This document shows, piece after piece, positions 38,799-47,523 of a DNA stretch of 64,000 bases. The notes beneath the pieces are model-generated. The model ran no database searches. It had not been told where the DNA came from and saw only the letters and a list, made by a program, of their open reading frames with translations. This stretch comes from Prochlorococcus sp. AG-402-L18 (GTDB lineage: Bacteria > Cyanobacteriota > Cyanobacteriia > PCC-6307 > Cyanobiaceae), in contig QCIL01000003.1 of NCBI GenBank assembly GCA_003216725.1, positions 1 to 64,000 on the forward strand. Reading direction: 5' to 3'. Within the stretch, counting starts at the first letter, position 1; each line of letters opens with the position of its first letter. Made by a program: the position numbers and the translations under genes.

Positions 38799-38976
38799 CT
38801 CTAGATAATTCATTGAAGGAAAGATTTCCTTACCTTTTTTTATTGATCAACATCTGTCTGCAGCAAGAGCCGCCAAAATGCAGTCAAAAATTCATTAATA
38901 AAAAATATGTTTTAAAGACATCCCATAAAAAATGCAATTGTTTTTGATTAATTTCTTATAATTGCCTAAATAATAA

Positions 38977-39162
38977 TTGCTATCCTTACCTTTAGATGGT
39001 AACAAAGTATTTATGAAGGAATTAGAAGAAAATACTATTGAACAAATAAGAACTCTTCTGCATTATTTGGAGCAAACAGATCTATTAAAAAGGAAGGAAA
39101 TTCTAAGATGTTTAGATGTAATAGCTAGGGAGTATGGAGGAGAAGTAGTAGATAAAAATTAA
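38977..39162 (+). CDS. Hypothetical protein
   Basis: 61 aa; shares spacing with next ORF (stop/start abut); start likely MKELEEN. Confidence 0.45.
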   Translation: MLSLPLDGNKVFMKELEENTIEQIRTLLHYLEQTDLLKRKEILRCLDVIAREYGGEVVDKN

Positions 39163-39348
39163 ATGGCTAATCCTGATCAAAAAACAATATTACTAGAGCA
39201 AGCTTATGATGAACTTAAATCAGTTTGTTCTAAATTCCAAGAAGAATCTGGAGCTTCAGATATGGAAGTAAAAACTTTACTAGGAGAACTTTCTAGGGTT
39301 TGGGGAAAAGATATTGATGACGATTACGACATAGATTGGGAAGTTTAA
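39163..39348 (+). CDS. Hypothetical protein
   Basis: 61 aa, directly abuts the previous stop. Confidence 0.45.
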   Translation: MANPDQKTILLEQAYDELKSVCSKFQEESGASDMEVKTLLGELSRVWGKDIDDDYDIDWEV

Positions 39349-39579
39349 ACTTTTTTTGCTCTATTAGCTCTATTCATTACTTTTCTCAAAATATTATTTT
39401 TTATTGATAAATCAGAAATACAATAAATAGCTAAAAACAAAACTAGTTTTACAAAAAATGAGATTTGCATAAAAAATCCTTTTACTTATAGAACCAAATT
39501 TCATTTTAAAATGCCAATTTTTTAATAATTACCTTTGTTCTAACTCGAAAAAAATAGTTAATTTTTCTATAATTTTTTT

Positions 39580-39837
39580 ATGGGAAAAATAGAGAAATTT
39601 ACATTAATAAATAAAGACAAATCAAGAATAAAAGTATTTGAACCATTCGAAGATGTTTCCAAGCCCTCCCCATCTATAAATGTAATAATGATTTCTTATG
39701 GGTGTATTTATAAAAGATCAAGCAGACCAATAATGAAAGGTAGCAGAGTAGAGACTATAGAAAGTGCACGAAAAGAATATAAACAGCTATTAGAAGAGGG
39801 TTGGAAGAGGACCAGTATTTTTAGAAGTTATTTTTAA
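39580..39837 (+). CDS. DUF1651-like protein
   Basis: C-term ETIESARKEYKQLLEEGWKRT. Confidence 0.6.
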   Translation: MGKIEKFTLINKDKSRIKVFEPFEDVSKPSPSINVIMISYGCIYKRSSRPIMKGSRVETIESARKEYKQLLEEGWKRTSIFRSYF

Positions 39838-40061
39838 GGATAAAAGTCTACCTTCCAACGCATCACGCAATATCTTAAAGGGTTATATCCATTGCAATTC
39901 CAAAACTTAAATATTTTTACAACGAAATAATGGAAACTAGCATCATTGAAAAATGCCCAGCCAAGATAAATAGCAAATGCAGTCAAAACAAAAGCAGCAT
40001 ATTGAAGCCAATGCGTTCCTGACTTATCTAAACCATTTTTGTCAAAATTAGAATTACTCAT
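39834..40061 (-). CDS. Hypothetical TM protein
   Basis: 75 aa; abuts hli gene. Confidence 0.45.
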   Translation of the reverse strand: MSNSNFDKNGLDKSGTHWLQYAAFVLTAFAIYLGWAFFNDASFHYFVVKIFKFWNCNGYNPLRYCVMRWKVDFYP

Positions 40062-40319
40062 TTAAAGGATTGGATATGCTATCCAACCAAATAAGGTATA
40101 GTTAATAATGACAGCCATGAAGCCTATCATTGCTAACCTCCCATTTGTTCTTTCCGCAATAAACCAATAGCTATTTGGCCATTCAAAATTTTCTCCTATA
40201 TTTGATATTTGAGCTTTTGATAGTGGAGTCTCTTTAGGGGTATTATTGTCCTGATCAAGATAATAATTGCTATCAGGGTAATAGCTTTCGCTTCGAATAT
40301 TGTCTTCTTTTTTAATCAT
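40062..40319 (-). CDS. hli: High-light-inducible protein
   Basis: C-term WFIAERTNGRLAMIGFMAVIINYTLFGWIAYPIL. Confidence 0.85.
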   Translation of the reverse strand: MIKKEDNIRSESYYPDSNYYLDQDNNTPKETPLSKAQISNIGENFEWPNSYWFIAERTNGRLAMIGFMAVIINYTLFGWIAYPIL

Positions 40320-40446
40320 TTTATTAGAAATTTGAACTTTAAATATCTTAAAGAATAAAAAAGCTAAATAGGTTAAAAAGGTATTTCATAAACTTCATAT
40401 TTTTTGTTCAGGATATTGCATAGGAACCAATTCAATGGCCTGAAAC

Positions 40447-41169
40447 TCAGTTAAATGTTTTAGAAGACTTTTCGAGTAATCTTTTTAATTCTAAGAGTTC
40501 TTCTTTAGATAATTCACGATATTTTCCTATTGGCACGTCTAACTTAATATTCATAATTCTTATACGCTTTAATGTTTTTACTCTGTAACCTAAGGACTCA
40601 CACATTCTCCTGATCTGACGGTTAAGTCCTTGAGTGAGTATTATCTTAAATTTTTTTAGTCCTAGTTGTGTTACTAAACAAGGCTTAGTTATAGTATCTA
40701 ATATTTCAACTCCATTACTCATACTTTTAATAAAGTCTCTATTAATTGGACGATTAAGGCTAACGATATACTCTTTTTCATGATTATTTTTTGCTCTGAG
40801 TATCTTATTTACAATATCTCCATCATTAGTTAAAAAAATTAATCCCTCACTGGGCTTATCCAATCTTCCAATAGGAAAAATTCTTGTAGGGTATTTAATA
40901 AAATCTATGATATTGTCAGGTTCTACACTTCTATCGGTAGTGCAAACAATTCCTACAGGTTTATTAAAAGCTAAGTAGATATTTTTTTGTTTTGTTGATT
41001 TATCTATTATTTGCCCTTCAACTTCTACTTTATCACCTTCCTCTATCTTGGTACCTATCTCTGGACTTTTACCATTTATTGTTACTTTTCCTTCTTCAAT
41101 TAATTTATCTGCGACTCTTCTAGAACAGTAACCGGCCTCACTTAAATATTTATTTATTCTGATAGCCAT
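40447..41169 (-). CDS. rluF: RluF-type 23S rRNA pseudouridine synthase
   Basis: S4 domain plus IFPIGRLDKPSEGLIFLTNDGD and GLNRQIRRMCESLGYRV. Confidence 0.9.
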   Translation of the reverse strand: MAIRINKYLSEAGYCSRRVADKLIEEGKVTINGKSPEIGTKIEEGDKVEVEGQIIDKSTKQKNIYLAFNKPVGIVCTTDRSVEPDNIIDFIKYPTRIFPIGRLDKPSEGLIFLTNDGDIVNKILRAKNNHEKEYIVSLNRPINRDFIKSMSNGVEILDTITKPCLVTQLGLKKFKIILTQGLNRQIRRMCESLGYRVKTLKRIRIMNIKLDVPIGKYRELSKEELLELKRLLEKSSKTFN

Positions 41170-41566
41170 TTTTGATATTTCTTTTTATATACCCTGAGAT
41201 CAATTAATTGACCTTTATTCTAAAGTAACTGTCAATAAAAAAATTATTATAAGTTGTTTTTATTACATTAAATATCGAGAAATTCTCATCAAAAAATAAC
41301 AGCTGTTTCGGCAAGGTCATTGTTATCGCTCAGGACTTTTGCCATACTTAAGTTCTTAAAAGATTAGCCAACACTAAGAAGAGGTACTGAATAAAATTTT
41401 TATAAAAATTGAACCATACTAGATAGGTTTTTTTATTTATCTAGAATTTTCAAATATTAATTCTTTGTATTTGTTTTTTATGCTGAAAAATAATATTGTT
41501 CCAAATAAGAAAGAGCAGGAAAAAACTAACTCAATAACTTCCATAGTCGATTCTTTTTATGAAATT

Positions 41567-41734
41567 TTATTCCAAGCTTAAAAAGTATTTAAATTCTCGA
41601 TATGAGTATTCTTTTTCATCTCTATTATCTAAAGACTCTCTAAATAAAAGAAATATCATATAAGTACGGGTTCCAATTACACAAAAAGTAAAAAAAGCAA
41701 GAGCTACACAAATCGGACAATGTGGAAATCCCAT
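41567..41734 (-). CDS. Small membrane hypothetical protein (55 aa)
   Basis: MGFPHCPICVALAFFTFCVIGTRTYMIFLLFRESLDNRDEKEYSYREFKYFLSLE. Confidence 0.4.
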   Translation of the reverse strand: MGFPHCPICVALAFFTFCVIGTRTYMIFLLFRESLDNRDEKEYSYREFKYFLSLE

Positions 41735-42342
41735 TTTTAATTTTCCAGGATAAATCTTAATTGAGTCTCTGATTTAAAAATATCGATTTTTCTTGTAAGG
41801 GTTTTCAAAAATCTAATCATTTAAGAGTAAAACAAATATAAATATCGATAATGAATATAACTCTTTGAATTGATTATTATCAATAAGCAAATATACTGAA
41901 GCGATGGATACTACTAAGTTCTAGTAACAAATCTAAACAAAAAAATAACTCTAATCATGCTTAAATAACCCGAATCTTATTTGTTTATAAATGGCTTATT
42001 CTTAAATAAGAATTGTAAAAGGTGGTCTAGCACATATCCCTGTTCTTATTTTTATAGCTGATTTTATTAAGGGAAAGCTTGACGTAAAAACTGAAGTCAA
42101 AAAAAGAAACTTTAGTTAAAGAAATAAAAGATAAAAAGTGATTAACTGATCGCAAAAGAATGAAGTAAAAATATTCTTCAAATAAACCTAAATAGCCGTA
42201 AAATATATCTCATTTTTTCATATCAAATTAAGTAATAATAACTAACTATTATTACGGTCTTTAAAACATTAAATTAAGCTAGGTTTGATCAAGTTTTTGC
42301 CGCATCCTGCATAACCTTCCTGTCTGATCTCGCAAAGTTTAA

Positions 42343-42606
42343 CTACCATTTTGGCTCAGTAACCTGCCAACCAGCAGTAATTAATTTTTGATACTCTTTG
42401 CGAGCATCATCTATTTTTATCTCTCTTCTTGTTTTCATAAGCGGTGGTGATTCACCATTAGAACCAACAACAATCCCGCTATCAACAAACATATAGTCAA
42501 AAAACTTATCCTTGTTGTTCCTATTTTTTATAAATCTTCTTACCTCAGTCCAATTAGGACATATTAACCATGCTTCTTCAGTTACTTTCTTTGAGTCTTT
42601 ATCCAT
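42343..42606 (-). CDS. DUF1651-like protein
   Basis: EIKIDDARKEYQKLITAGWQVTEPKW. Confidence 0.65.
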   Translation of the reverse strand: MDKDSKKVTEEAWLICPNWTEVRRFIKNRNNKDKFFDYMFVDSGIVVGSNGESPPLMKTRREIKIDDARKEYQKLITAGWQVTEPKW

Positions 42607-42855
42607 ATAGTTTTCTTTTAATTTGGTAAGTAGTCGATAATAATATTTGAAATATAAAACATTTTTCTATTTTTTCTGGCTCTTAAGAATTTAGTGCAAC
42701 CATATCAGAATTTTTTATTAGTCATAAAATCAGAATTTTTCATTATTAAATAGCCTTTTTTTGAAATATTTCACTACATTCACAATCAGTATTTTTGCTC
42801 TAGTAAATTTACATCATCACATCTATGTTAGATCCACTGATTGAGGTTTAACTTC

Positions 42856-42978
42856 ATGAGTACATACATAAAGAAATACTTTAAAAATACAAAAAAGATA
42901 AACAACACTATTTGGCTAGACAAATTAATTAATCAACTTGAAAAAAAGCAAAGGGGGGGCATTTATGAATACCTTTAG
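42856..42978 (+). CDS. Small hypothetical protein (40 aa)
   Basis: MSTYIKKYFKNTKKINNTIWLDKLINQLEKKQRGGIYEYL; overlaps the next ORF. Confidence 0.4.
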   Translation: MSTYIKKYFKNTKKINNTIWLDKLINQLEKKQRGGIYEYL

Positions 42979-43135
42979 GAATAAACAATTCAAAAATGAA
43001 TTGGATCCCAAGTTTGCCTTTTATGATTGTTTAAGAAGTTGTGAACTTAAAAGTTCTTCAAAAAAAACCTTAGAAGATTGTATAGAATTTTGTGATTGCA
43101 CTTCCTCATCAGAGGATTTAGGTACCCAAAAATAA
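42965..43135 (+). CDS. Cys-rich small protein
   Basis: MNTFRNKQFKNELDPKFAFYDCLRSCELKSSSKKTLEDCIEFCDCTSSSEDLGTQK; AGGGGGG SD-like stretch upstream. Confidence 0.5.
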   Translation: MNTFRNKQFKNELDPKFAFYDCLRSCELKSSSKKTLEDCIEFCDCTSSSEDLGTQK

Positions 43136-43150
43136 AGACAACAAATACCT

Positions 43151-43261
43151 CTAAATTTCATCATCTTCCCCGAAAGGGCTATATCTAATATCCCAAATTA
43201 ATACAACAGCTATTGAAAGTAGCAGTAAACCAAAAACAACCTGTGGTGGTGGAAATATCAT
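43151..43261 (-). CDS. Small TM protein (36 aa)
   Basis: MIFPPPQVVFGLLLLSIAVVLIWDIRYSPFGEDDEI. Confidence 0.5.
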   Translation of the reverse strand: MIFPPPQVVFGLLLLSIAVVLIWDIRYSPFGEDDEI

Positions 43262-43302
43262 TGATGATAATCTAACAATAATTTTAGTAATTAAAAGTCA
43301 AA

Positions 43303-43701
43303 CTAATAGCAAAGTATACTATCAGCTTTAATTGACTCTTCAACTAAGATATCAGGCGTTACAAACTCTGCTTTATAGCCATTTAAAAGCGTTTCATCGT
43401 AACCTCTTGACTTAGCAGAAATTCCCGAAACGTAAATAATAATTTTTGAATTTTTTAAATTTTCAAGATGTTCGTATAAATCTCCAGTACCTTGACCAAC
43501 TATTTCACCAGGTTTTTTACAATTTAGTATGTTTACTCCATCTCCATCAAGGAAGAGAGTTACTTTATGATCATTTTTTTCAGCAGTTAGAGCAATTAAT
43601 AAACCTAAAGTTACTTTATTTTTGAGGTCTAAGCCGCTGTAAACATGAACGAGCACTTTATTGTCGGTTATGATGGACATATTATTCCAATTGAAGTTCA
43701 T
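43303..43701 (-). CDS. DsrE/DsrF-like family protein
   Basis: VLVHVYSGLDLKNKVTLGLLIALTAEKNDHKVTLFLDGDGVNIL. Confidence 0.7.
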   Translation of the reverse strand: MNFNWNNMSIITDNKVLVHVYSGLDLKNKVTLGLLIALTAEKNDHKVTLFLDGDGVNILNCKKPGEIVGQGTGDLYEHLENLKNSKIIIYVSGISAKSRGYDETLLNGYKAEFVTPDILVEESIKADSILCY

Positions 43702-43807
43702 TTATAATTTTAAAATATTCTATTTTTATTAGCTTTATTTTTTATAAATAGCAATTATATAAATTTTCTATTATTTTGTTACTGTATATTTAAAGTAAAG
43801 ATCACTT

Positions 43808-44335
43808 ATGAGCATTTTATTTAAGAAGTTATTCTCTAAGAAAAATTTACTAAATTCTATGCTTTTTTCTACTCGCATATTCGCTAATGCGATTATCCCT
43901 CAAGAAAGTAGTGCTAAAAGTCAAGAAAGAATAGATATCCCTTCAGTTATTTCTTACAGGAAAGAATCATGCAGCTGTTGTAAGAAATGGGTAAATCATA
44001 TTAGAGATAATGGACTAAAAGTTGTCGATAATATTATTGAAGATGTCTCAGCAATTAAAAAGCAATATCAAATTCCAAATAATTTGAAATCATGTCACAC
44101 TGCACAAATAGGTAAATACACAATTGAGGGTCATGTACCTTTTGAGTCAATTAAAAAACTTTTTAGAGAAAAACCAATCATCTATGGTCTAGCTTTACCT
44201 GCGATGCCACTTGGCTCGCCAGGAATGGAAACTAATAAAGTCCATTCACACTCTTATAAATATGAAAGTTATGAAGTTTTTTCATTTAGTAAAACTGGAA
44301 TAAAAAAAGTATTCGCTAAAATTTCGCACCAATAA
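43808..44335 (+). CDS. DUF411 (metal-binding) protein
   Basis: CSCCKKWVNHIRDNG...SCHTAQIGKYTIEGHVPFESIKKL...GLALPAMPLGSPGME. Confidence 0.85.
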   Translation: MSILFKKLFSKKNLLNSMLFSTRIFANAIIPQESSAKSQERIDIPSVISYRKESCSCCKKWVNHIRDNGLKVVDNIIEDVSAIKKQYQIPNNLKSCHTAQIGKYTIEGHVPFESIKKLFREKPIIYGLALPAMPLGSPGMETNKVHSHSYKYESYEVFSFSKTGIKKVFAKISHQ

Positions 44336-44355
44336 GAGATCTAATCAATTTATTA

Positions 44356-44577
44356 ATGAATTTTATACATAGAAAATATAAAATTTACTCTTTTTTGGTT
44401 TTGATAGCTATAAATTTGCCTATTAATTCAAATGCTCATGTGAGGGGGACTTTTACTTCTGAGCAAGGTGCTCAAAAAAAATCATTAGAACTAGGCTGTA
44501 AAGGTATACATCAAAATAAAGATAAATGGCTTCCATGTGAGAACGAACAAGAATTGCATAAGTACTTGAGAAAATAA
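44356..44577 (+). CDS. DUF3721-like secreted protein
   Basis: Signal peptide; RGTFTSEQGAQKKSLELGCKGIHQNKDKWLPCENEQELHKYL. Confidence 0.65.
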   Translation: MNFIHRKYKIYSFLVLIAINLPINSNAHVRGTFTSEQGAQKKSLELGCKGIHQNKDKWLPCENEQELHKYLRK

Positions 44578-44838
44578 ATGTCAAAATCAAATATAAATAA
44601 AAGGAAAATACATAGGAAAGTTGCTTCAATCTCTTCAATCCCTTTGCTAATTACTCTAATATCTGGAACAATATATAGTTTTCTTCAGCCATTAGGAATA
44701 GATGCTTTTTGGTTGATAAAATGGCATACAGGAAATTTTGGTATTTTTAATTTACAGCCTTTTTATTCTATTTTTCTTGGCATTGCCTCGATAATCGCAG
44801 TAATATCAGGCATTAACTTATTAAAAAAAAGTTCCTAG
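44578..44838 (+). CDS. PepSY-associated TM-like protein
   Basis: RKIHRKVASISSIPLLITLISGTIYSFL...WHTG. Confidence 0.6.
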   Translation: MSKSNINKRKIHRKVASISSIPLLITLISGTIYSFLQPLGIDAFWLIKWHTGNFGIFNLQPFYSIFLGIASIIAVISGINLLKKSS

Positions 44839-45177
44839 ATTAAGCCTTAGAAATCTTAAAATTTATTAACCTGTTATATCAAATTAAAAATATTATCACT
44901 CTTAATCATACTGAAGAAGGACTACGAATTATCTTATGAGTTTCTTGCAAAATCCTGAATCCTATTGGCCCTAATTTTAAAATCAAAATTTCAAAGGGTT
45001 CGCTTAGTTTTGTTTTCTATTTCACATTTTTGAGTTATAAATATCTTTGAAACCATTAGCAAGAAGATATTGCTATGCCTAGAAACCTTGATAATTGATA
45101 TCATTCAATTGCTTTATTACTACATAGGATAATGAGAAAATTTTTAAGGTATAAAAATCATTTGATAAAGTATAAGT

Positions 45178-45927
45178 ATGAGGACTTACCTAGAAGAAAG
45201 AATTAAATACTATGATGAGGAATATCGAGTTGGTAGGCCTTTAATTTCCGATAAACAGTTCGATCAGTTAGAGAAGAATCTTCTTAGGGTTGACCCCAAG
45301 TGCGATTACTTCAACCAAAAAAATAATTTAATGTTACCAACTCTACCTAAGAATCAAATTTCAGAATTTTTAAAAGGTCTTCTTCCTAATACTCGATTGT
45401 TAATTGAACCTAAAATTGATGGCTGTGCTATTGCTATTAAATATATAGATGGCAAATTTGATTCAGCAATAACTAGAAAAGGACAAGATGTTTCGAAGAA
45501 AATCCAAGCAATTAAAAGTATCCCCCAAAAAGTCAAAGTTAGATCACGTCTTGTGGTTCGTGGAGAGCTATTTGCCCCAAAAGAAAGATCGAGCTACTCG
45601 CAAAGAATTACATCTGGATACATCAGCAGTTGGGACATGCAACCAAATCCAAAAATTAGTTTCTGTGCGTTCCAAATCATTAACTCAAATTGCAATGAAT
45701 ACGAAAGTCTCGTTTATCTTAGGAAGCTGGGCTTTGCCATACCTGAAATTGTTGAAGCAAATAGGACTAGCCAAATAGAAACTTTTAGAAACGCTTGGAG
45801 AAATAATAAATTGTTTTCTAAATGGCCAACAGATGGAATAGTAATAAAAATAAATTCAAGAAAATTACAACTATTACGAGAAAAATCTTATGGGACATAT
45901 CCCCATTGGGCTATGGCTATAAATTAA
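45178..45927 (+). CDS. Stand-alone NAD+-dependent DNA ligase adenylation-domain protein
   Basis: YYDEEYRVGRPLISDKQFDQLEK, EPKIDGCAIAI (KxDG), VVRGELF, PTDGIVIKI; no OB/Zn/HhH/BRCT domains. Confidence 0.8.
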   Translation: MRTYLEERIKYYDEEYRVGRPLISDKQFDQLEKNLLRVDPKCDYFNQKNNLMLPTLPKNQISEFLKGLLPNTRLLIEPKIDGCAIAIKYIDGKFDSAITRKGQDVSKKIQAIKSIPQKVKVRSRLVVRGELFAPKERSSYSQRITSGYISSWDMQPNPKISFCAFQIINSNCNEYESLVYLRKLGFAIPEIVEANRTSQIETFRNAWRNNKLFSKWPTDGIVIKINSRKLQLLREKSYGTYPHWAMAIN

Positions 45928-46872
45928 TAGAAGTGCTTTGATTGCCAGTAGTTCAAAATTAAAGGGATAAGGCAATTCTTTTTTATACAAGCAAAAGATT
46001 TCATTGTAACTCAAGGCTTAGCTTTGCTAATCTTGAAGCAGTTGAACTTGCTAGCTAATTACTTTTTAAATTTAATTATTTTTATAACAAACCCTAGGAA
46101 TAATATTGGATATTAAATTACATAAAAAAAATAGCTCGAAAAGTTAATAAAAGAGAATGGCTATAACTATTTTCTAAAATTAACATATACGACGTATGTC
46201 ATCTATTCTCTTTTTCTTTTCTTAAAGCATTACCTTTAGATCTTAATAAAAGAGTTATTGTTAAAGCAGCACTTAAAATACAAGCATCTATTAACAAATG
46301 TGGGGAAAAATTCATAAAAATTTTAGGCAATAATTGAACCAAAAACATGGCCAGTCACTCCTAATTCTGGCTATAACTCTAACATGTATTTTCTTACTTC
46401 ATTAATATGAGCAATCATTTTAGTTTTTTTCAGCAATATTATCATCTTTTTTAGAGACCAACAAAACAGTAATTATAAATATCTATATTAGCAATATATC
46501 TTTCTATCATCCCTTCAAAATAACTTTTATTTATTACCTAAAAATGATTATCTAAACAAACTTTTTTGCAATTTAATCCGAACAATATTCATAAATTTTT
46601 GGAATTCATATTAAAAAATATTCAATTAACATAAATACAAAATCTCCAAAAAATTTAATTTTTAAAGTAAGATTTTTGGATAACAGATTCTATATTAAAA
46701 GTTTTAACAAGCATATATTAATTAACATACTTTAGATAATCCTTATGATTAGTTATTTTTCATTTACCAGAATTTTTATTCTATTTGAATGTCATATAAA
46801 TTGAGCTTATAATAATCTTTTTTAATCGCTTTCTTAAATATTATTATTGATTATTCTTGGATAATTTAATTT

Positions 46873-47007
46873 TTAAGCAGCACAATTTTCGTCATAAATT
46901 GATTTTATATGTGCAGCCTTTTTCAACAATCTAACCACTTCTTTTCTTCCAACAGCTTCGTCAGCTTGATGCATTATTTCTGCATATTTTTTATTAATTT
47001 TTTTCAT
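46873..47007 (-). CDS. Small hypothetical protein (44 aa)
   Basis: MKKINKKYAEIMHQADEAVGRKEVVRLLKKAAHIKSIYDENCAA. Confidence 0.45.
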   Translation of the reverse strand: MKKINKKYAEIMHQADEAVGRKEVVRLLKKAAHIKSIYDENCAA

Positions 47008-47112
47008 AAAAATTACCAATTTAAACCAAAAATACACCAATAGAAAATCTTGTCAACAAAAAGAGGGTATTAACCCTCTATGTCAAAGTCAAGATTAAGT
47101 TAATTTTATCTT

Positions 47113-47277
47113 TCAAGAATATTTACTTAATAAATCTCCTTTAGCTTGGATTATTCTCTTTTCGAAGACAGCTCTTCTATAAGGAATAACTTCTCCATTT
47201 TTAGTCGCTAAAAGTTGTGCTTTATTAAGTCTTTTGGCTTTGTTAATTTTCTCTTTTATTTTTAAGAGGTTATTCAT
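47113..47277 (-). CDS. Small basic hypothetical protein (54 aa)
   Basis: MNNLLKIKEKINKAKRLNKAQLLATKNGEVIPYRRAVFEKRIIQAKGDLLSKYS. Confidence 0.45.
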   Translation of the reverse strand: MNNLLKIKEKINKAKRLNKAQLLATKNGEVIPYRRAVFEKRIIQAKGDLLSKYS

Positions 47278-47523
47278 GAAGTTATGCAGTTAATGAGAAT
47301 CCCGTTCCTTATTCTCATGTCATGCGTCCAGAAATATATACAGTATGAACGTTCATAAACGATAACATTACAGAGATATTTATGTGAGAGTAAATATAAC
47401 TAATTTATCTTTATTGTATTTTTTATATATGAAAAGTTTTAACTATTTATTCTTATATTTCAACAATTTATTCTTATTCAAATATAAAGTTTAAGATAAG
47501 CTAGATATTATAGATAAAGAACT

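Noticed and set aside
14345-38889. Paired 11-bp-phased repeats as Pho boxes or other transcription factor sites
   Set aside because: They sit next to tRNA fragments, change sequence between modules and agree between both ends of the same module; Pho boxes (CTTAACC type) are found separately near pstS/porin
9871-38889. CRISPR array
   Set aside because: No regularly spaced identical repeats with unique 25-40 nt spacers; repeats are kilobases apart or simple pairs, and no cas genes are visible
46040-46860. Search for a gene in the AT-rich 46.0-46.9 kb gap
   Set aside because: No ORF of useful size on either strand; probably decayed sequence, nothing specific to claim
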